The translations under genes and the position numbers were made by a program. The notes beneath the pieces are model-generated. The model saw only the letters and a list, made by a program, of their open reading frames with translations. It was not told the DNA's origin and did no database searches. Shown piece by piece: positions 19,215 to 27,579 of a stretch of 64,000 nt of DNA (position 1 is the first letter of the stretch; the number at the start of each line of letters is the position of its first letter). Origin of the DNA: Streptomyces lincolnensis (GTDB taxonomy: Bacteria; Actinomycetota; Actinomycetes; Streptomycetales; Streptomycetaceae). Where the stretch lies: NCBI RefSeq assembly GCF_021173675.1, contig NZ_JAIHON010000001.1:124001-188000 (forward strand), written 5' to 3'.

Positions 19215-20555
19215 GTGTCCGTCGCCCCAGCCCCTGCCGGCCAGCCGAAAAAGGCGGCGACTGCCGCCTGGATCGGCAGCGCACTGGAGTACTACGACTT
19301 CTTCATCTACGGCAGCGCCGCCGCCCTGATCTTCCCGGACGTCTTCTTCGACGAGTCCGACCCGGCCACCGCGACCCTGCTGTCGCTGGCCACGTTCGGC
19401 GTGGCCTACGCCGCCCGGCCGGTCGGCGCGCTCTTCCTCGGGCACTACGGCGACAAGCTCGGCCGCAAGAAGATCATGGTGTTCACCCTGATCCTGATGG
19501 GCCTGTCGACGTTCCTCATCGGCTGCCTGCCCACCCGCGACCAGGTCGGCACCCTGGCCCCGGTCCTGCTGGTGCTGTGCCGCGTGCTCCAGGGCATCTC
19601 GGCCGCCGGTGAGCAGGCCAGCGCCAACTCCATGACCCTGGAGCACGCGCCACCGCACCGGCGCGGCTTCTTCACCAGCTTCACGCTCAGCGGCACCCAG
19701 GGCGGCCAGCTGCTCGCCACGCTGGTCTTCATCCCTGTCGCCGCGCTGCCCGAGGACCAGTTGCTGTCCTGGGGCTGGCGGCTGCCGTTCTGGATGAGCA
19801 TCGCGGTCGCCGTCGTCGGCTACGTCATCCGCCGCAAGCTGGAGGAGACCCCGGTCTTCGAGCAGCAGACCGCCTCCGAGGGTGTCGTGAAGCTGCCCCT
19901 GGCGATCCTGCTGCGCGAGCACTGGACGGACGTCCTGCGGGTGATCGGCGGCGCGCTGATCGCCTCGGTCAGCACGATCTTCACGGTGTGGGCCCTGTCG
20001 TACGCGACCAGCGACTCGGTCGGGATGTCCCGCTCGTCGATGCTGTGGGTGGGGGCGCTCGCCAACCTCGTCGCGCTCGCCGCGATCCCGCTGTGGGCCA
20101 CCCTGTCGGACCGCATCGGCCGCCGCCCGGTGTTCCTCATCGGCTCCGTCGGCAGCGCGGTGACCATGTTCCTCTACCTGTGGTCCATCTCCACGGGCTC
20201 CTACCCGCTGACCCTCTTCCTCGGCATCGTCACCTTCGGTGTCGTCTACAGCGCCGCGAACGGCGTGTGGCCCTCCTTCTACGGCGAGATGTTCGCCACC
20301 AAGGTCCGGCTGTCCGGCATGGCCATCGGCACGCAGATCGGCTTCGCCGTGGCCGGGTTCGCGGTCACCTTCGCCGCGCAGATCGCGGGTCCGAACGGCG
20401 ACGACTGGTCGGCGGTGGCCCTGTTCACCGCGGCCCTGTGCGTCCCGCCGGTGATCGCCGCCGTCACGGCACGCGAGACCCACAAGGTGCCGACGGAGCT
20501 CCTGGGCGAGCGGGTCTCCGGTGAGGCGGGGCGGCGGGAGACGGTGTCGGCCTGA
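19215..20555 (+). CDS. MHS-type MFS transporter, probable shikimate importer
   Basis: 446 residues from the GTG at 19215 (AAGGAG upstream). Twelve membrane helices are expected. Metabolite:H+ symporter marks are WIGSALEYYDFFIYGSAAALIFP at the N-terminus, the loop GDKLGRKKIMVFTL, and VLQGISAAGEQASANSMTLEHAPPHRRGFFTS. ShiA of E. coli (shikimate) and ProP belong to this family. Neighbouring shikimate enzymes and a shared candidate operator make shikimate or quinate the likely substrate. A hairpin at 20609-20640 ends the transcript. Confidence 0.85.
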   Translation: MSVAPAPAGQPKKAATAAWIGSALEYYDFFIYGSAAALIFPDVFFDESDPATATLLSLATFGVAYAARPVGALFLGHYGDKLGRKKIMVFTLILMGLSTFLIGCLPTRDQVGTLAPVLLVLCRVLQGISAAGEQASANSMTLEHAPPHRRGFFTSFTLSGTQGGQLLATLVFIPVAALPEDQLLSWGWRLPFWMSIAVAVVGYVIRRKLEETPVFEQQTASEGVVKLPLAILLREHWTDVLRVIGGALIASVSTIFTVWALSYATSDSVGMSRSSMLWVGALANLVALAAIPLWATLSDRIGRRPVFLIGSVGSAVTMFLYLWSISTGSYPLTLFLGIVTFGVVYSAANGVWPSFYGEMFATKVRLSGMAIGTQIGFAVAGFAVTFAAQIAGPNGDDWSAVALFTAALCVPPVIAAVTARETHKVPTELLGERVSGEAGRRETVSA

Positions 20556-20608
20556 TCCGCTCTCCCTCTTTGAGCCCCCTTGGAGCCCCCCGGACTACGG
20601 GCCCCTTG

Positions 20609-20640
20609 GAGCCCCCGGACGCCGTGACGGCCGGGGGCTC
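20609..20640 (+). terminator. Hairpin terminator after the MHS transporter
   Basis: Arms GAGCCCCCGG (20609-20618) and CCGGGGGCTC (20631-20640) are perfectly complementary, 54 nt after the transporter stop and pointing towards the convergent STAS gene. Confidence 0.65.
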
Positions 20641-20800
20641 GGGCCGGAGAGGCGGGCCCGCTCGTCAGACCGCGGGCCCGTTCGGCATGCAGGGACGGTA
20701 CTGCGGGCCGCCGACAGCCGAGCTCTCCCGTACACCGCCGGCCGAGTTCTCGTCCCGCGAGCGGACGGGCGTCGCCCAGTTCACGCACGCCCACGTCCAC

Positions 20801-21478
20801 TCAGCGGAGGTGACTGGCGGGATCCGCGACGGAATTCTCCATCGTCAGGATGCGATCGAGGCGCGTGTGCGTGAGCAGCCGGTGCATCTGAGGAGGCACG
20901 TCACGCAGGACCAAGCGGCGCCCGCAACGCCCGGCACGACGGTGTACCCCCATGATCACACCCAAGCCGGTGGCGTCCCACGAGCCGAGGTCCCGCAAAT
21001 CCAGCACGAGATCTCCCGCGCCGTCGTCCACGGCCGCGTGCAGAGCGGTGCGAGCGGCCGCGGCGACACTGACATCGAGGCGACCGTGCAGTGCCACTGC
21101 GTCGTTCCCGCCGGTGACGGACATCCCCGGCACCTCGACCAGAACGGTTGCCGGGAGTGCGGCGGTCTCCGCTTCCGGGGCGTCGGCGGAGGCGCGCTCG
21201 GCGTACCGCTTCCGCTCCGGCAGACCCCTCACAGGGTCGTTCACGGGGGAGATACCCACGGGCACCGGCCACGGCGACCAGTCGTCCCGACGCTGCTCAG
21301 ACAGCTCTTCCTGGGCCATCCACCCCTGAAGTTCGGTCCAGCCTTCAGCAGCACTCGGTGTCGGAAGGTGCGTATCGACCACGCGATCGAGGCGCTTGAG
21401 AAGGTCCTCCGCCCGTACCGGCCCGCCTGCCGTGGAAGGAGAGTCCGGCGCGTCAGGCCAGTCTCGGCTGTTGCTCAT
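20801..21478 (-). CDS. STAS-domain protein (anti-sigma-factor-antagonist type)
   Basis: 225 residues. The last ~110 form a STAS domain (VAVSGRLD-like segment VALHGRLDVSVAAAARTAL, then LVLDLRDLGSWDATGLGVIMGVHRRA). The N-terminal ~105 residues, with many charged residues, match nothing I recognise. In SpoIIAA-type antagonists the loop reads D-S-S/T-G with the serine phosphorylated by an anti-sigma kinase; here it is D168-A169-T170-G171, so that serine is missing. The start overlaps the sigma-factor stop as ATGA, so the two are translated together and may work in one regulatory circuit. Confidence 0.82.
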   Translation of the reverse strand: MSNSRDWPDAPDSPSTAGGPVRAEDLLKRLDRVVDTHLPTPSAAEGWTELQGWMAQEELSEQRRDDWSPWPVPVGISPVNDPVRGLPERKRYAERASADAPEAETAALPATVLVEVPGMSVTGGNDAVALHGRLDVSVAAAARTALHAAVDDGAGDLVLDLRDLGSWDATGLGVIMGVHRRAGRCGRRLVLRDVPPQMHRLLTHTRLDRILTMENSVADPASHLR

Positions 21479-22047
21479 CCCGCCGCCTCCTCTCCCAGGT
21501 CCTCTTCTCTCCAGTCCGAGGGGAAGACCACCTCGTCCCCCAGATCCGCGGCCAGTGCGCTGCGCGCATTGCGCAGGTGGACCCGCACTGTGCTCTGCGC
21601 GATGTCCAGGTGTTCTCCGATCTCACGGTTCGTCCAATCGCCCTGCCATCTCAAGAGTGCCACTCGTCGCTGAGCGGTGGGCATGCAGTCGATGACCTTC
21701 CAGCACTTCTGAAGCAGCAGATTGGATACCGCGGTTCGGGGCGTATCCAGATCGGCGGCCAGGTCCTGACCGGCGAGGCCGATCACCGAACGGGTGGTTG
21801 CTCGCCATTGGTCGAAGACCTTGTTCTTCAGAACCTGGTATAACCAAGCCCGTTGACCGCTCGCGTCGTAGGTCCGCAGCGCGCCCCACTGCACGGCGGC
21901 AGCCTGGAAGGTCTCCTGGACCAGGTCCTGGGCGAGGTGGCGTTCGTCCCTCAGCATCCGGGACGCGAACCTGATCAGGTCGTCTCGGTGCCGCATATAG
22001 ACGTCCTCGACCTCGGCCCAGTATTCCCGTGGGACACGAGGCGTCAC
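21475..22047 (-). CDS. Sigma-70 family (ECF/SigB-like) RNA polymerase sigma factor
   Basis: 190 residues from the GTG at 22047, chosen because GGAG lies 8 nt upstream and because it overlaps the preceding small gene as GTGA. Region 2 is VYMRHRDDLIRFASRMLRDERHLAQDLVQETFQAA with the DNA-melting part QRAWLYQVLKNKVFDQWR; region 4 is a helix-turn-helix (WTNREIGEHLDIAQSTVRVHLRNARSAL). It lacks region 3, as ECF sigma factors do. Its targets are unknown; the divergent CHAT operon at 22715 is the obvious candidate. Confidence 0.87.
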   Translation of the reverse strand: MTPRVPREYWAEVEDVYMRHRDDLIRFASRMLRDERHLAQDLVQETFQAAAVQWGALRTYDASGQRAWLYQVLKNKVFDQWRATTRSVIGLAGQDLAADLDTPRTAVSNLLLQKCWKVIDCMPTAQRRVALLRWQGDWTNREIGEHLDIAQSTVRVHLRNARSALAADLGDEVVFPSDWREEDLGEEAAG

Positions 22048-22313
22048 GAGTGCCGCTCCGGACACGATGCCGGCTCGCCGCCGACCTGAACCATCATTTT
22101 CGGTCCCCCGGTGCCTCGTTCCTGCGCCACCACGGTGCCGGGCGGTGACTGCGTGGTGATGGCCAGCAGAGTCTTGCGCCGTGATCGCTCCGACAGGATT
22201 CTCACCACTCCCGTGACGAGCATGACAGAACATGCGGACCACGGCAGTGCGTGCAGCCCGAGCACGGCCCACTCAACCAGCCACGCACGAAAGGGGGATG
22301 GGATGACGTTCAT
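22044..22313 (-). CDS. Small single-pass membrane protein, first gene of the sigma operon
   Basis: 89 residues. A hydrophobic stretch at about residues 10-38 (WLVEWAVLGLHALPWSACSVMLVTGVVRIL) followed by SERSRRK predicts one membrane helix with a positively charged inner end; the remaining ~45 residues are Gly/Pro-rich and hold VVAQERGTGG. GGGAG 10 nt before the ATG, codon use like its neighbours and a 4-nt GTGA overlap with the sigma-factor start support it as a real gene. No homologue is recognised. By position it could tether or restrain the sigma factor, which is a guess. Confidence 0.6.
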   Translation of the reverse strand: MNVIPSPFRAWLVEWAVLGLHALPWSACSVMLVTGVVRILSERSRRKTLLAITTQSPPGTVVAQERGTGGPKMMVQVGGEPASCPERHS

Positions 22314-22714
22314 GCCAGTACATCTCCCGCCGCGGCAAAAGCGTTTAGGGCCGGTTCGCACTGACGACGGCCGCCGGGACGCGGAGACGGCACCTGCGAA
22401 GCAGGACTGCGCGTCGCACAGCGGAAGACCCGCGCGGGGCGCGGGACGCCGGTACTTCGAAGCCGCCGCTTCCCTGTGCGGGAGACGCAGCCCCGGTGAA
22501 CTGATCACTCGTCGGCCTGCCGCCGCGTGGTTCCCAGTAGCCCATCACCACGCGCATCCGGGTGGCTTCGCGCGTCCACGGGCCGACGTTCACCCTCGGC
22601 GTGCCGCTGATGGTGGGGTACGTCCTCTTTCGTGATCGGCCCGTACGGGCCCGGCTCAGCGCCGTAGGCTCTCGTCTCAGGCCTGGTCCGGTCGATGACG
22701 GCGTAGGGGGCGAA
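22314..22714. other. Divergent control region between the sigma operon and the CHAT operon
   Basis: 401 nt without a convincing gene. It must hold promoters for both directions. I see one perfect 14-bp palindrome GGCCCGTACGGGCC (22638-22651) about 65 nt before the CHAT start, but no clear housekeeping -35/-10 pair, which would fit recognition by the neighbouring sigma factor. Confidence 0.45.
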
Positions 22715-25700
22715 GTGCGGTTGTCGCTACGGGAATTGATGGACCTGCGGATTCCGCCTCCTGAACTCACCGTCCCGGTGCTGGGCCCCATCCGGGACAG
22801 AACCGTCCTGGGCCCTCCGGAGGATCTCGCGCCGCACGAACGCCAGTGGTGGTACGCGATGGCCGGCGCGGTCTGCGAACGGCTGGGCGATCCGGACGGG
22901 ACCGTGCGCCACTTCGGCGCCGCCCTGGCCGAGCTGGACGACGAGAGCGACGACCGGCCCGACGCGGAGTTCCGGCTCGGTGTGGCTCTGCACTCCCGCT
23001 TCACCGCGGGGGGACAGTCCGACGATGTCGACGAGGCGATCCGCCTCTTCCGCGGTGTGCTGGCCGTGGCCGACCAGGGCACCTGGCCGCGTCTGATGGC
23101 CGCCGCGCACCTGGGACGCTGTCTCGCCGACCGGTTCACGGCGGCCGGGGATCCGGCCGACCTGACCGCGGCCACGAACGTGCTGGAGGTCGAACTCGAC
23201 GTGGCGGGTCAGCCTCCGCGCGCGGGCGACGACCACGACCCCGAAGAGGTCCGCACCTGGATTTCCGCTCTCGACGTGCTGTCTGAATGCCTGCGCGAAG
23301 AGGCCGAACTCGGCCACGACGAAGGCCTGTTGGCCATGGCCGAGGAGCGGGCCCGCGAGGCTCTGGACCTCGCGGGCGACGACTCCGGGCTGCGCGCGGC
23401 ACCGGAGAAGGGACTGGCGCGTACCCTGCTCGCCCGGGCGATGTGGACGAAGTCGCCGACGGATCTCGACGAGGTGATCCGGCTGCTCGCCCCCTCGGCA
23501 CCCCTCGCCCAGGCGGAAAACCCGGCGGCACGCGCGGTGAACCTGGGCATCGCCCACTTCGAGCGCTACCGGCTGCTGGGCGATCCCGGCGACCTGACAC
23601 AGGCCCGTACGGTCCTCGAAGAAGCCCTGCCCGTACTGCCCCGGGGTTCGATCGCGCGCGCCGGAGCCCAGCTCAACCTCGCGGTCGTGCTGCGGGAGAC
23701 GGCCGCCACCGCGGCTGACGGACCCGCGCTGCTGGACCTCGCCGTGGAACTGGCCGACGAGGCCGCCGACACCGCACAGCCGCGCTCGCCGCTGTCCGTC
23801 GCTGCGACCGCCGCCGCGGCCGAGGCCCGGATCGCCCGACAGGCCCAGGGCGCGGGCGGCGGTGCGGAGGATCTGGAGACCGCCTGTCGGCGCATGGAGG
23901 TGATGGCTCCGCATCTGCCGCCCGGGGGCGGCATGCTGGCCGCCTCCTTCCGCGATGCCTGGGGCAGCGCCCTGGTACGGGCCGCGGGCCTGACCTCTTC
24001 TTCCGCGGCCCTCGACCAGGGGGTGGCCTTGTTGCGCCGGGCGCTGGCCGATCCGGGCGGACTGCCCGACCGGCCGCGTACGGCGGGCAATCTCGCCGCC
24101 GGTCTGTACGAGCGGTTTCTCGCCCGGGGCTCGATGGACGACCTGGACGACGCCATCGCGCTGTGGCAGGAGGCCGTGGACTCCCGCCGCCCCGGAGACC
24201 CGCACGGTGTCATGGCCCGCAGCGGACTGGCTGTGGCGCTGCATCAGCGGTACGACCGGCGCGGAACGGCCGCCGATCTGGACGAGGCGGTGGAGCGGTT
24301 GACGGCCGCGGCCGCGCTGGGAACGGACCCAGCCGAGCGCCGAGCCGTCTTGACCAACCTCGGCCACGCCCACCAGGCCCGCTACGAGATCACCGACGAT
24401 GCCCAGGAGCTGGCCAGGGCCGTGGCCGCGCAGCGCGAGGCCCTCTCGCTGCGCGGGCCGCAGGCAGGCTCCCCGGTCAACGCCCGCATCGGGCTGGCCC
24501 TCGCGTTGGGCGCGCAGGCGGAACGCCTGGGTTCGATCGCCCTGGCCGAGGAGGCGGCGGACCATGCCGAGGCGGCCCATGCCGAGGCCGATGCGGCGTC
24601 GCGGGTGTGGGTGTCGGTCGTGTTCGTTCTGGCCGGACTCACTCGCCTGCGCCATGCTCTGACCGCCGCTCCCGAACTGCTGCGCCGAGCCGAGGAGTTG
24701 TACGGGCGGGGGTATGAGGCGGCTCGCGAGCGGTATCCGGCGGCGGCCGCGGAAGGCGCCATGGAGTGGGGTCAGTGGCAATCCCGGCTGGAACGGTTTC
24801 CCCAGGCGGTGGCCGCCTTCGACCTCGCCGAGCAGGCGGTGGGCCGCCTGGTGGCCGAGCAGGGGCAGCGCGCGGCCAAGGAGAGCTGGCTGCGGACCTC
24901 GCGCGGTCTGCCCGCCGCGGTGGCCGTGGCGGCTTGGCGGGCCGGTGACACGGCCGGTGCGGTCGGCCGTCTGGAACGCACCCGAGCCCTGCTGATGGCC
25001 GAGCGCCTGCGACTGGGCGAGACCGCCGCCGACGCCACGACCGACCGCCTGTTGTCCACCGGCACAGTCATCTACCTGGTCCCCGGCGAAGAGACGGGTG
25101 TGGCTTTCACGGTCACGGACCAGGCTGTGAAGGCCACCGCCCTCGACGGCCTCGGGGCGAGCGCACTCGCCCGGTGGCAGCACGAGGGGTGGGGTGTCGC
25201 CGATCGGCTGGAGCCGTTCGCCCGATGGGCATGGGAGCAGGTACTGGGCGAGGTGGTTCCCGGGCCCGGCACATCGTTCACCCTGATCGCCGTGGGCGAT
25301 CTGGTGCACCTGCCCTGGCAGACGGCATGCCGGGAGTCCGGCACCGACCGTGCGGACCGGTTCCTGCTCGACGACCACGCGGTCGGCTTCGCGCCCTGTC
25401 TGCGCGTGTTGCCCACCCATGCCTCCCACCGGACGCCCCGCTACCTCGGCGTGGCCGTGGGACGCGGCACCGGTCTGCGCGAACTCGCCTTCGCCGAACG
25501 GGAGGTGAGGGCCTGTGCCGCTCGCTTCTCGCAGTCCCTGCTGTTGGTGGACGAGGCAGCCACGCCCGAACGGGTCCTGGAGTGGTTCGGCCAGGGGGGC
25601 GGGGTCGCTCACTTCGCCTGCCACTCCGAGACCGACCCCGCCGATCCCCTCTCCTCCGCGCTCGTCCTCGGCGGCGGCGCCCGTCTCACCGTACGAGATC

Positions 25701-26161
25701 TGCTGGATGTGCGCGGCGGACTCGACCTGGTCCTGCTTTCGGCCTGTGCCACCTCCATCACCGGTCGCGACCTGCCCGACGAGGTGGTGGGTCTGCCGGG
25801 CACTCTCATCGGGGCCGGAGCCCGGGGGGTGGTCGCGGCGGACTGGCCGGTCAACGACCTCGCCGCGTGTCTGTTGATGACCGACTTCGTGGGCCGGTGG
25901 GCCGACGGGGCACTACCTGCCGAGGCGCTGCGCGCCGCCCAGACACAGCTGCGGGATCTGCGGCACGGCACCCTGGCGAGGCGGCTGAGGGTCCTGCGCG
26001 GCCCCTCCCCGGCCCAGGCGCCACCGGCCGCGTTTCCACCGGCGCCCGCGCGTCCCTTCGCAACGCTCGCCGACTGGGGTGCGTTCACGTACACGGGGCA
26101 CGCCGGTTCCGGCTCTCCGCACGTCCACCTACGACGGGACCGCACGGGAGAACACTCATGA
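22715..26161 (+). CDS. TPR-repeat protein with C-terminal CHAT (caspase-like) protease domain
   Basis: 1148 residues from the GTG at 22715 (AGGGGG just upstream; an ATG at 22739 is an alternative). About residues 60-830 are tandem helical repeats rich in Ala/Leu/Asp (for example DVDEAIRLFRGVLAVADQG, DLDEAVERLTAAAALGTDPAERRAVLTNLGHAHQARYE), a TPR-like scaffold. The CHAT domain fills about 840-1130. Both catalytic residues are present: His970 in VAHFACHSETD and Cys1011 in VLLSACATSI, 41 residues apart. CHAT proteins are caspase relatives, known in separase, in plant metacaspase-like roles and in bacterial conflict systems such as the TPR-CHAT protease of type III-E CRISPR. The target here is unknown. 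Confidence 0.85.
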   Translation: MRLSLRELMDLRIPPPELTVPVLGPIRDRTVLGPPEDLAPHERQWWYAMAGAVCERLGDPDGTVRHFGAALAELDDESDDRPDAEFRLGVALHSRFTAGGQSDDVDEAIRLFRGVLAVADQGTWPRLMAAAHLGRCLADRFTAAGDPADLTAATNVLEVELDVAGQPPRAGDDHDPEEVRTWISALDVLSECLREEAELGHDEGLLAMAEERAREALDLAGDDSGLRAAPEKGLARTLLARAMWTKSPTDLDEVIRLLAPSAPLAQAENPAARAVNLGIAHFERYRLLGDPGDLTQARTVLEEALPVLPRGSIARAGAQLNLAVVLRETAATAADGPALLDLAVELADEAADTAQPRSPLSVAATAAAAEARIARQAQGAGGGAEDLETACRRMEVMAPHLPPGGGMLAASFRDAWGSALVRAAGLTSSSAALDQGVALLRRALADPGGLPDRPRTAGNLAAGLYERFLARGSMDDLDDAIALWQEAVDSRRPGDPHGVMARSGLAVALHQRYDRRGTAADLDEAVERLTAAAALGTDPAERRAVLTNLGHAHQARYEITDDAQELARAVAAQREALSLRGPQAGSPVNARIGLALALGAQAERLGSIALAEEAADHAEAAHAEADAASRVWVSVVFVLAGLTRLRHALTAAPELLRRAEELYGRGYEAARERYPAAAAEGAMEWGQWQSRLERFPQAVAAFDLAEQAVGRLVAEQGQRAAKESWLRTSRGLPAAVAVAAWRAGDTAGAVGRLERTRALLMAERLRLGETAADATTDRLLSTGTVIYLVPGEETGVAFTVTDQAVKATALDGLGASALARWQHEGWGVADRLEPFARWAWEQVLGEVVPGPGTSFTLIAVGDLVHLPWQTACRESGTDRADRFLLDDHAVGFAPCLRVLPTHASHRTPRYLGVAVGRGTGLRELAFAEREVRACAARFSQSLLLVDEAATPERVLEWFGQGGGVAHFACHSETDPADPLSSALVLGGGARLTVRDLLDVRGGLDLVLLSACATSITGRDLPDEVVGLPGTLIGAGARGVVAADWPVNDLAACLLMTDFVGRWADGALPAEALRAAQTQLRDLRHGTLARRLRVLRGPSPAQAPPAAFPPAPARPFATLADWGAFTYTGHAGSGSPHVHLRRDRTGEHS

Positions 26162-26472
26162 GCACGCCACCGTCACTGCGCTACCAGCACGGCACCGACG
26201 CGGAGTTCGCCCGGCGAGCGGCGGCCACCTTCACCCTGGAGCATTTCGACTCCGCACTGGTGCTCTTCGGGCCGTGCCCGCGCTGCGGCCAGCAGATGAC
26301 CTTCACCGTCATCGAGGAACTCTTCCGCAGCGCCGATGGGGCGGCCCCCGTGCCCGCCCGACCGGTCGTCATGTACTGCACCGCCGAGACCGTGTACGAG
26401 GGCTCCCCCGACGGCCACACCGGCTGCGGCGCGTTCTGGAGTCTGCTGCTGCCGTCCGGAGCGGAGGCGTGA
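26158..26472 (+). CDS. Small zinc-ribbon-like protein of the CHAT operon
   Basis: 104 residues, starting in an ATGA overlap with the CHAT gene. It has CPRCG (about residues 41-45) and later CTAE and HTGCGAFW, enough Cys/His residues to bind one metal ion. The N-terminal half (FARRAAATFTLEHFDSALVLF) looks helical. I do not recognise the family. Tight coupling to the CHAT gene suggests a partner, sensor or substrate of the protease. Confidence 0.75.
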   Translation: MSTPPSLRYQHGTDAEFARRAAATFTLEHFDSALVLFGPCPRCGQQMTFTVIEELFRSADGAAPVPARPVVMYCTAETVYEGSPDGHTGCGAFWSLLLPSGAEA

Positions 26473-27119
26473 GCGGCGCTCTGCGGCCCGGTCCTGCGCC
26501 GACGGCCGCTCAGGTTCGTCGGGCCAGGTCGGTGCGGCGGGCTCTGGAACGGGAGCTCGGCCGGGTGCGCGAGGTCGCCGTGGCCTGGCGCAACGGACTT
26601 GGGGCGCTCCTGGCCGGACTCATCGGGTTCGGTCTGATCAGGGGTCGCAGCGATGTCGGACAGCTCGCCCCCGGCTGGTCCGTCACGGCGGGCGTGCTGC
26701 TGGTGGCCGCCCTGTCCGTGGGCGCGGCCGGAGCCTTCTGTCTGCTGCGCGCGGCACATGGCCGCCCCTCCGCCCGCCGGCTGTCCGAGTCGGACGCGAC
26801 GGGACGGCCGCTCGAGGTCGAGGACCACGACGAGGCTCTGGCCAGCGCCCGCTTTCTGCGCACGGGGATCGTCTTGACCTGCCTGTGCACGGCCCTGCTC
26901 GTCACGGCGGTCGGCGTGACCTGGTACGCCCCGCCGAAGGATCCTCCGGGGCTGATGATCCGGCAGGGCACCGCCACACTGTGCGGGGAGGTCGTCTCGG
27001 CCCGCCGGGGCACGGTCGTGGTCAAGGTCGACGGTGTCGCCATGACCGTCGACCTGTCCCGGGCCGAGGCCGTCACCCCGGTCGTCTCCTGCCCCGCCGC
27101 CTCCCCGGGCACCGGGTAG
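26469..27119 (+). CDS. Two-helix membrane protein of the CHAT operon
   Basis: 216 residues from a GTG that overlaps the previous stop as GTGA. A basic amphipathic N-terminus (RRARSVRRALERELGRVREVAVAWRNG) leads to membrane helices at about residues 42-58, 62-90 and 130-152. The C-terminal ~55 residues after the last helix form a small soluble domain (TATLCGEVVSARRGTVVVKVDGVAMTVDLSRAEAV) that looks like a short beta-barrel. No family recognised. It would place the CHAT system at the membrane. Confidence 0.75.
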   Translation: MSGALRPGPAPTAAQVRRARSVRRALERELGRVREVAVAWRNGLGALLAGLIGFGLIRGRSDVGQLAPGWSVTAGVLLVAALSVGAAGAFCLLRAAHGRPSARRLSESDATGRPLEVEDHDEALASARFLRTGIVLTCLCTALLVTAVGVTWYAPPKDPPGLMIRQGTATLCGEVVSARRGTVVVKVDGVAMTVDLSRAEAVTPVVSCPAASPGTG

Positions 27120-27168
27120 GCCGGGACCGGTTCGTGGGCATCCTCCGGCCATGCCGCTCCCGCACCGT

Positions 27169-27579
27169 CTAGGCGTTCGACCAGCTCCGCGTGCACAGCA
27201 CCAACCGGTAGCCGTCCGGGTCCTCGACGGTGACACCCCATTCGTTCCAGTACGGGTTGGGGGACAGGACCCGCTTGCCGCCGTGCCGTTCCAGGCGGGA
27301 CACCAGGTCCTCCGGCACCGGTCCGTCGACGTAGATCACCAGGAGGTCCTCCTCGGTGGGGCGGGGTTCCACCGGGCGGGCGGGTTCGTGGACGAGCTCC
27401 AGGTGCCAGTCCGCGTCCGGCCGGCCGAGCATCAGCAGGTCGTGCCCGCCGGGTTCGGCACCGCCCTCGGCCCGCCAGACGACACCCAGGCCGAGTCCCT
27501 CGACCCAGAAGCGCTCGGCGGCGGCCAGATCACGGGACGGGCGGGCGATACGGATGTGGCTGCGGCCGTCTACGGGCAT
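27169..27579 (-). CDS. VOC-superfamily (glyoxalase/bleomycin-resistance-like) protein
   Basis: 136 residues, one pair of beta-alpha-beta-beta-beta modules. The start SHIRIARPSRDLAAAERFWVEGLGLGVVW and the end WNEWGVTVEDPDGYRLVL are typical of the family, including the terminal metal-ligand Glu region (VTVEDPDGY). Such proteins act as metal-dependent lyases, dioxygenases or drug-binding proteins; the substrate cannot be told. AGAGGGAACC precedes the ATG at 27579. Three 11-bp-spaced direct repeats lie just upstream. Confidence 0.85.
   Translation of the reverse strand: MPVDGRSHIRIARPSRDLAAAERFWVEGLGLGVVWRAEGGAEPGGHDLLMLGRPDADWHLELVHEPARPVEPRPTEEDLLVIYVDGPVPEDLVSRLERHGGKRVLSPNPYWNEWGVTVEDPDGYRLVLCTRSWSNA

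Noticed and set aside
22638..22651. Palindrome GGCCCGTACGGGCC as an operator or terminator
   Set aside because: GC-rich 14-bp palindromes are frequent at this base composition and there is no second copy; kept only as a note in the spacer entry.
22345..23175. 276-codon antisense frame over the CHAT start and its upstream region
   Set aside because: Low-complexity Ser/Arg/Pro translation without domains; shadow of the CHAT frame.
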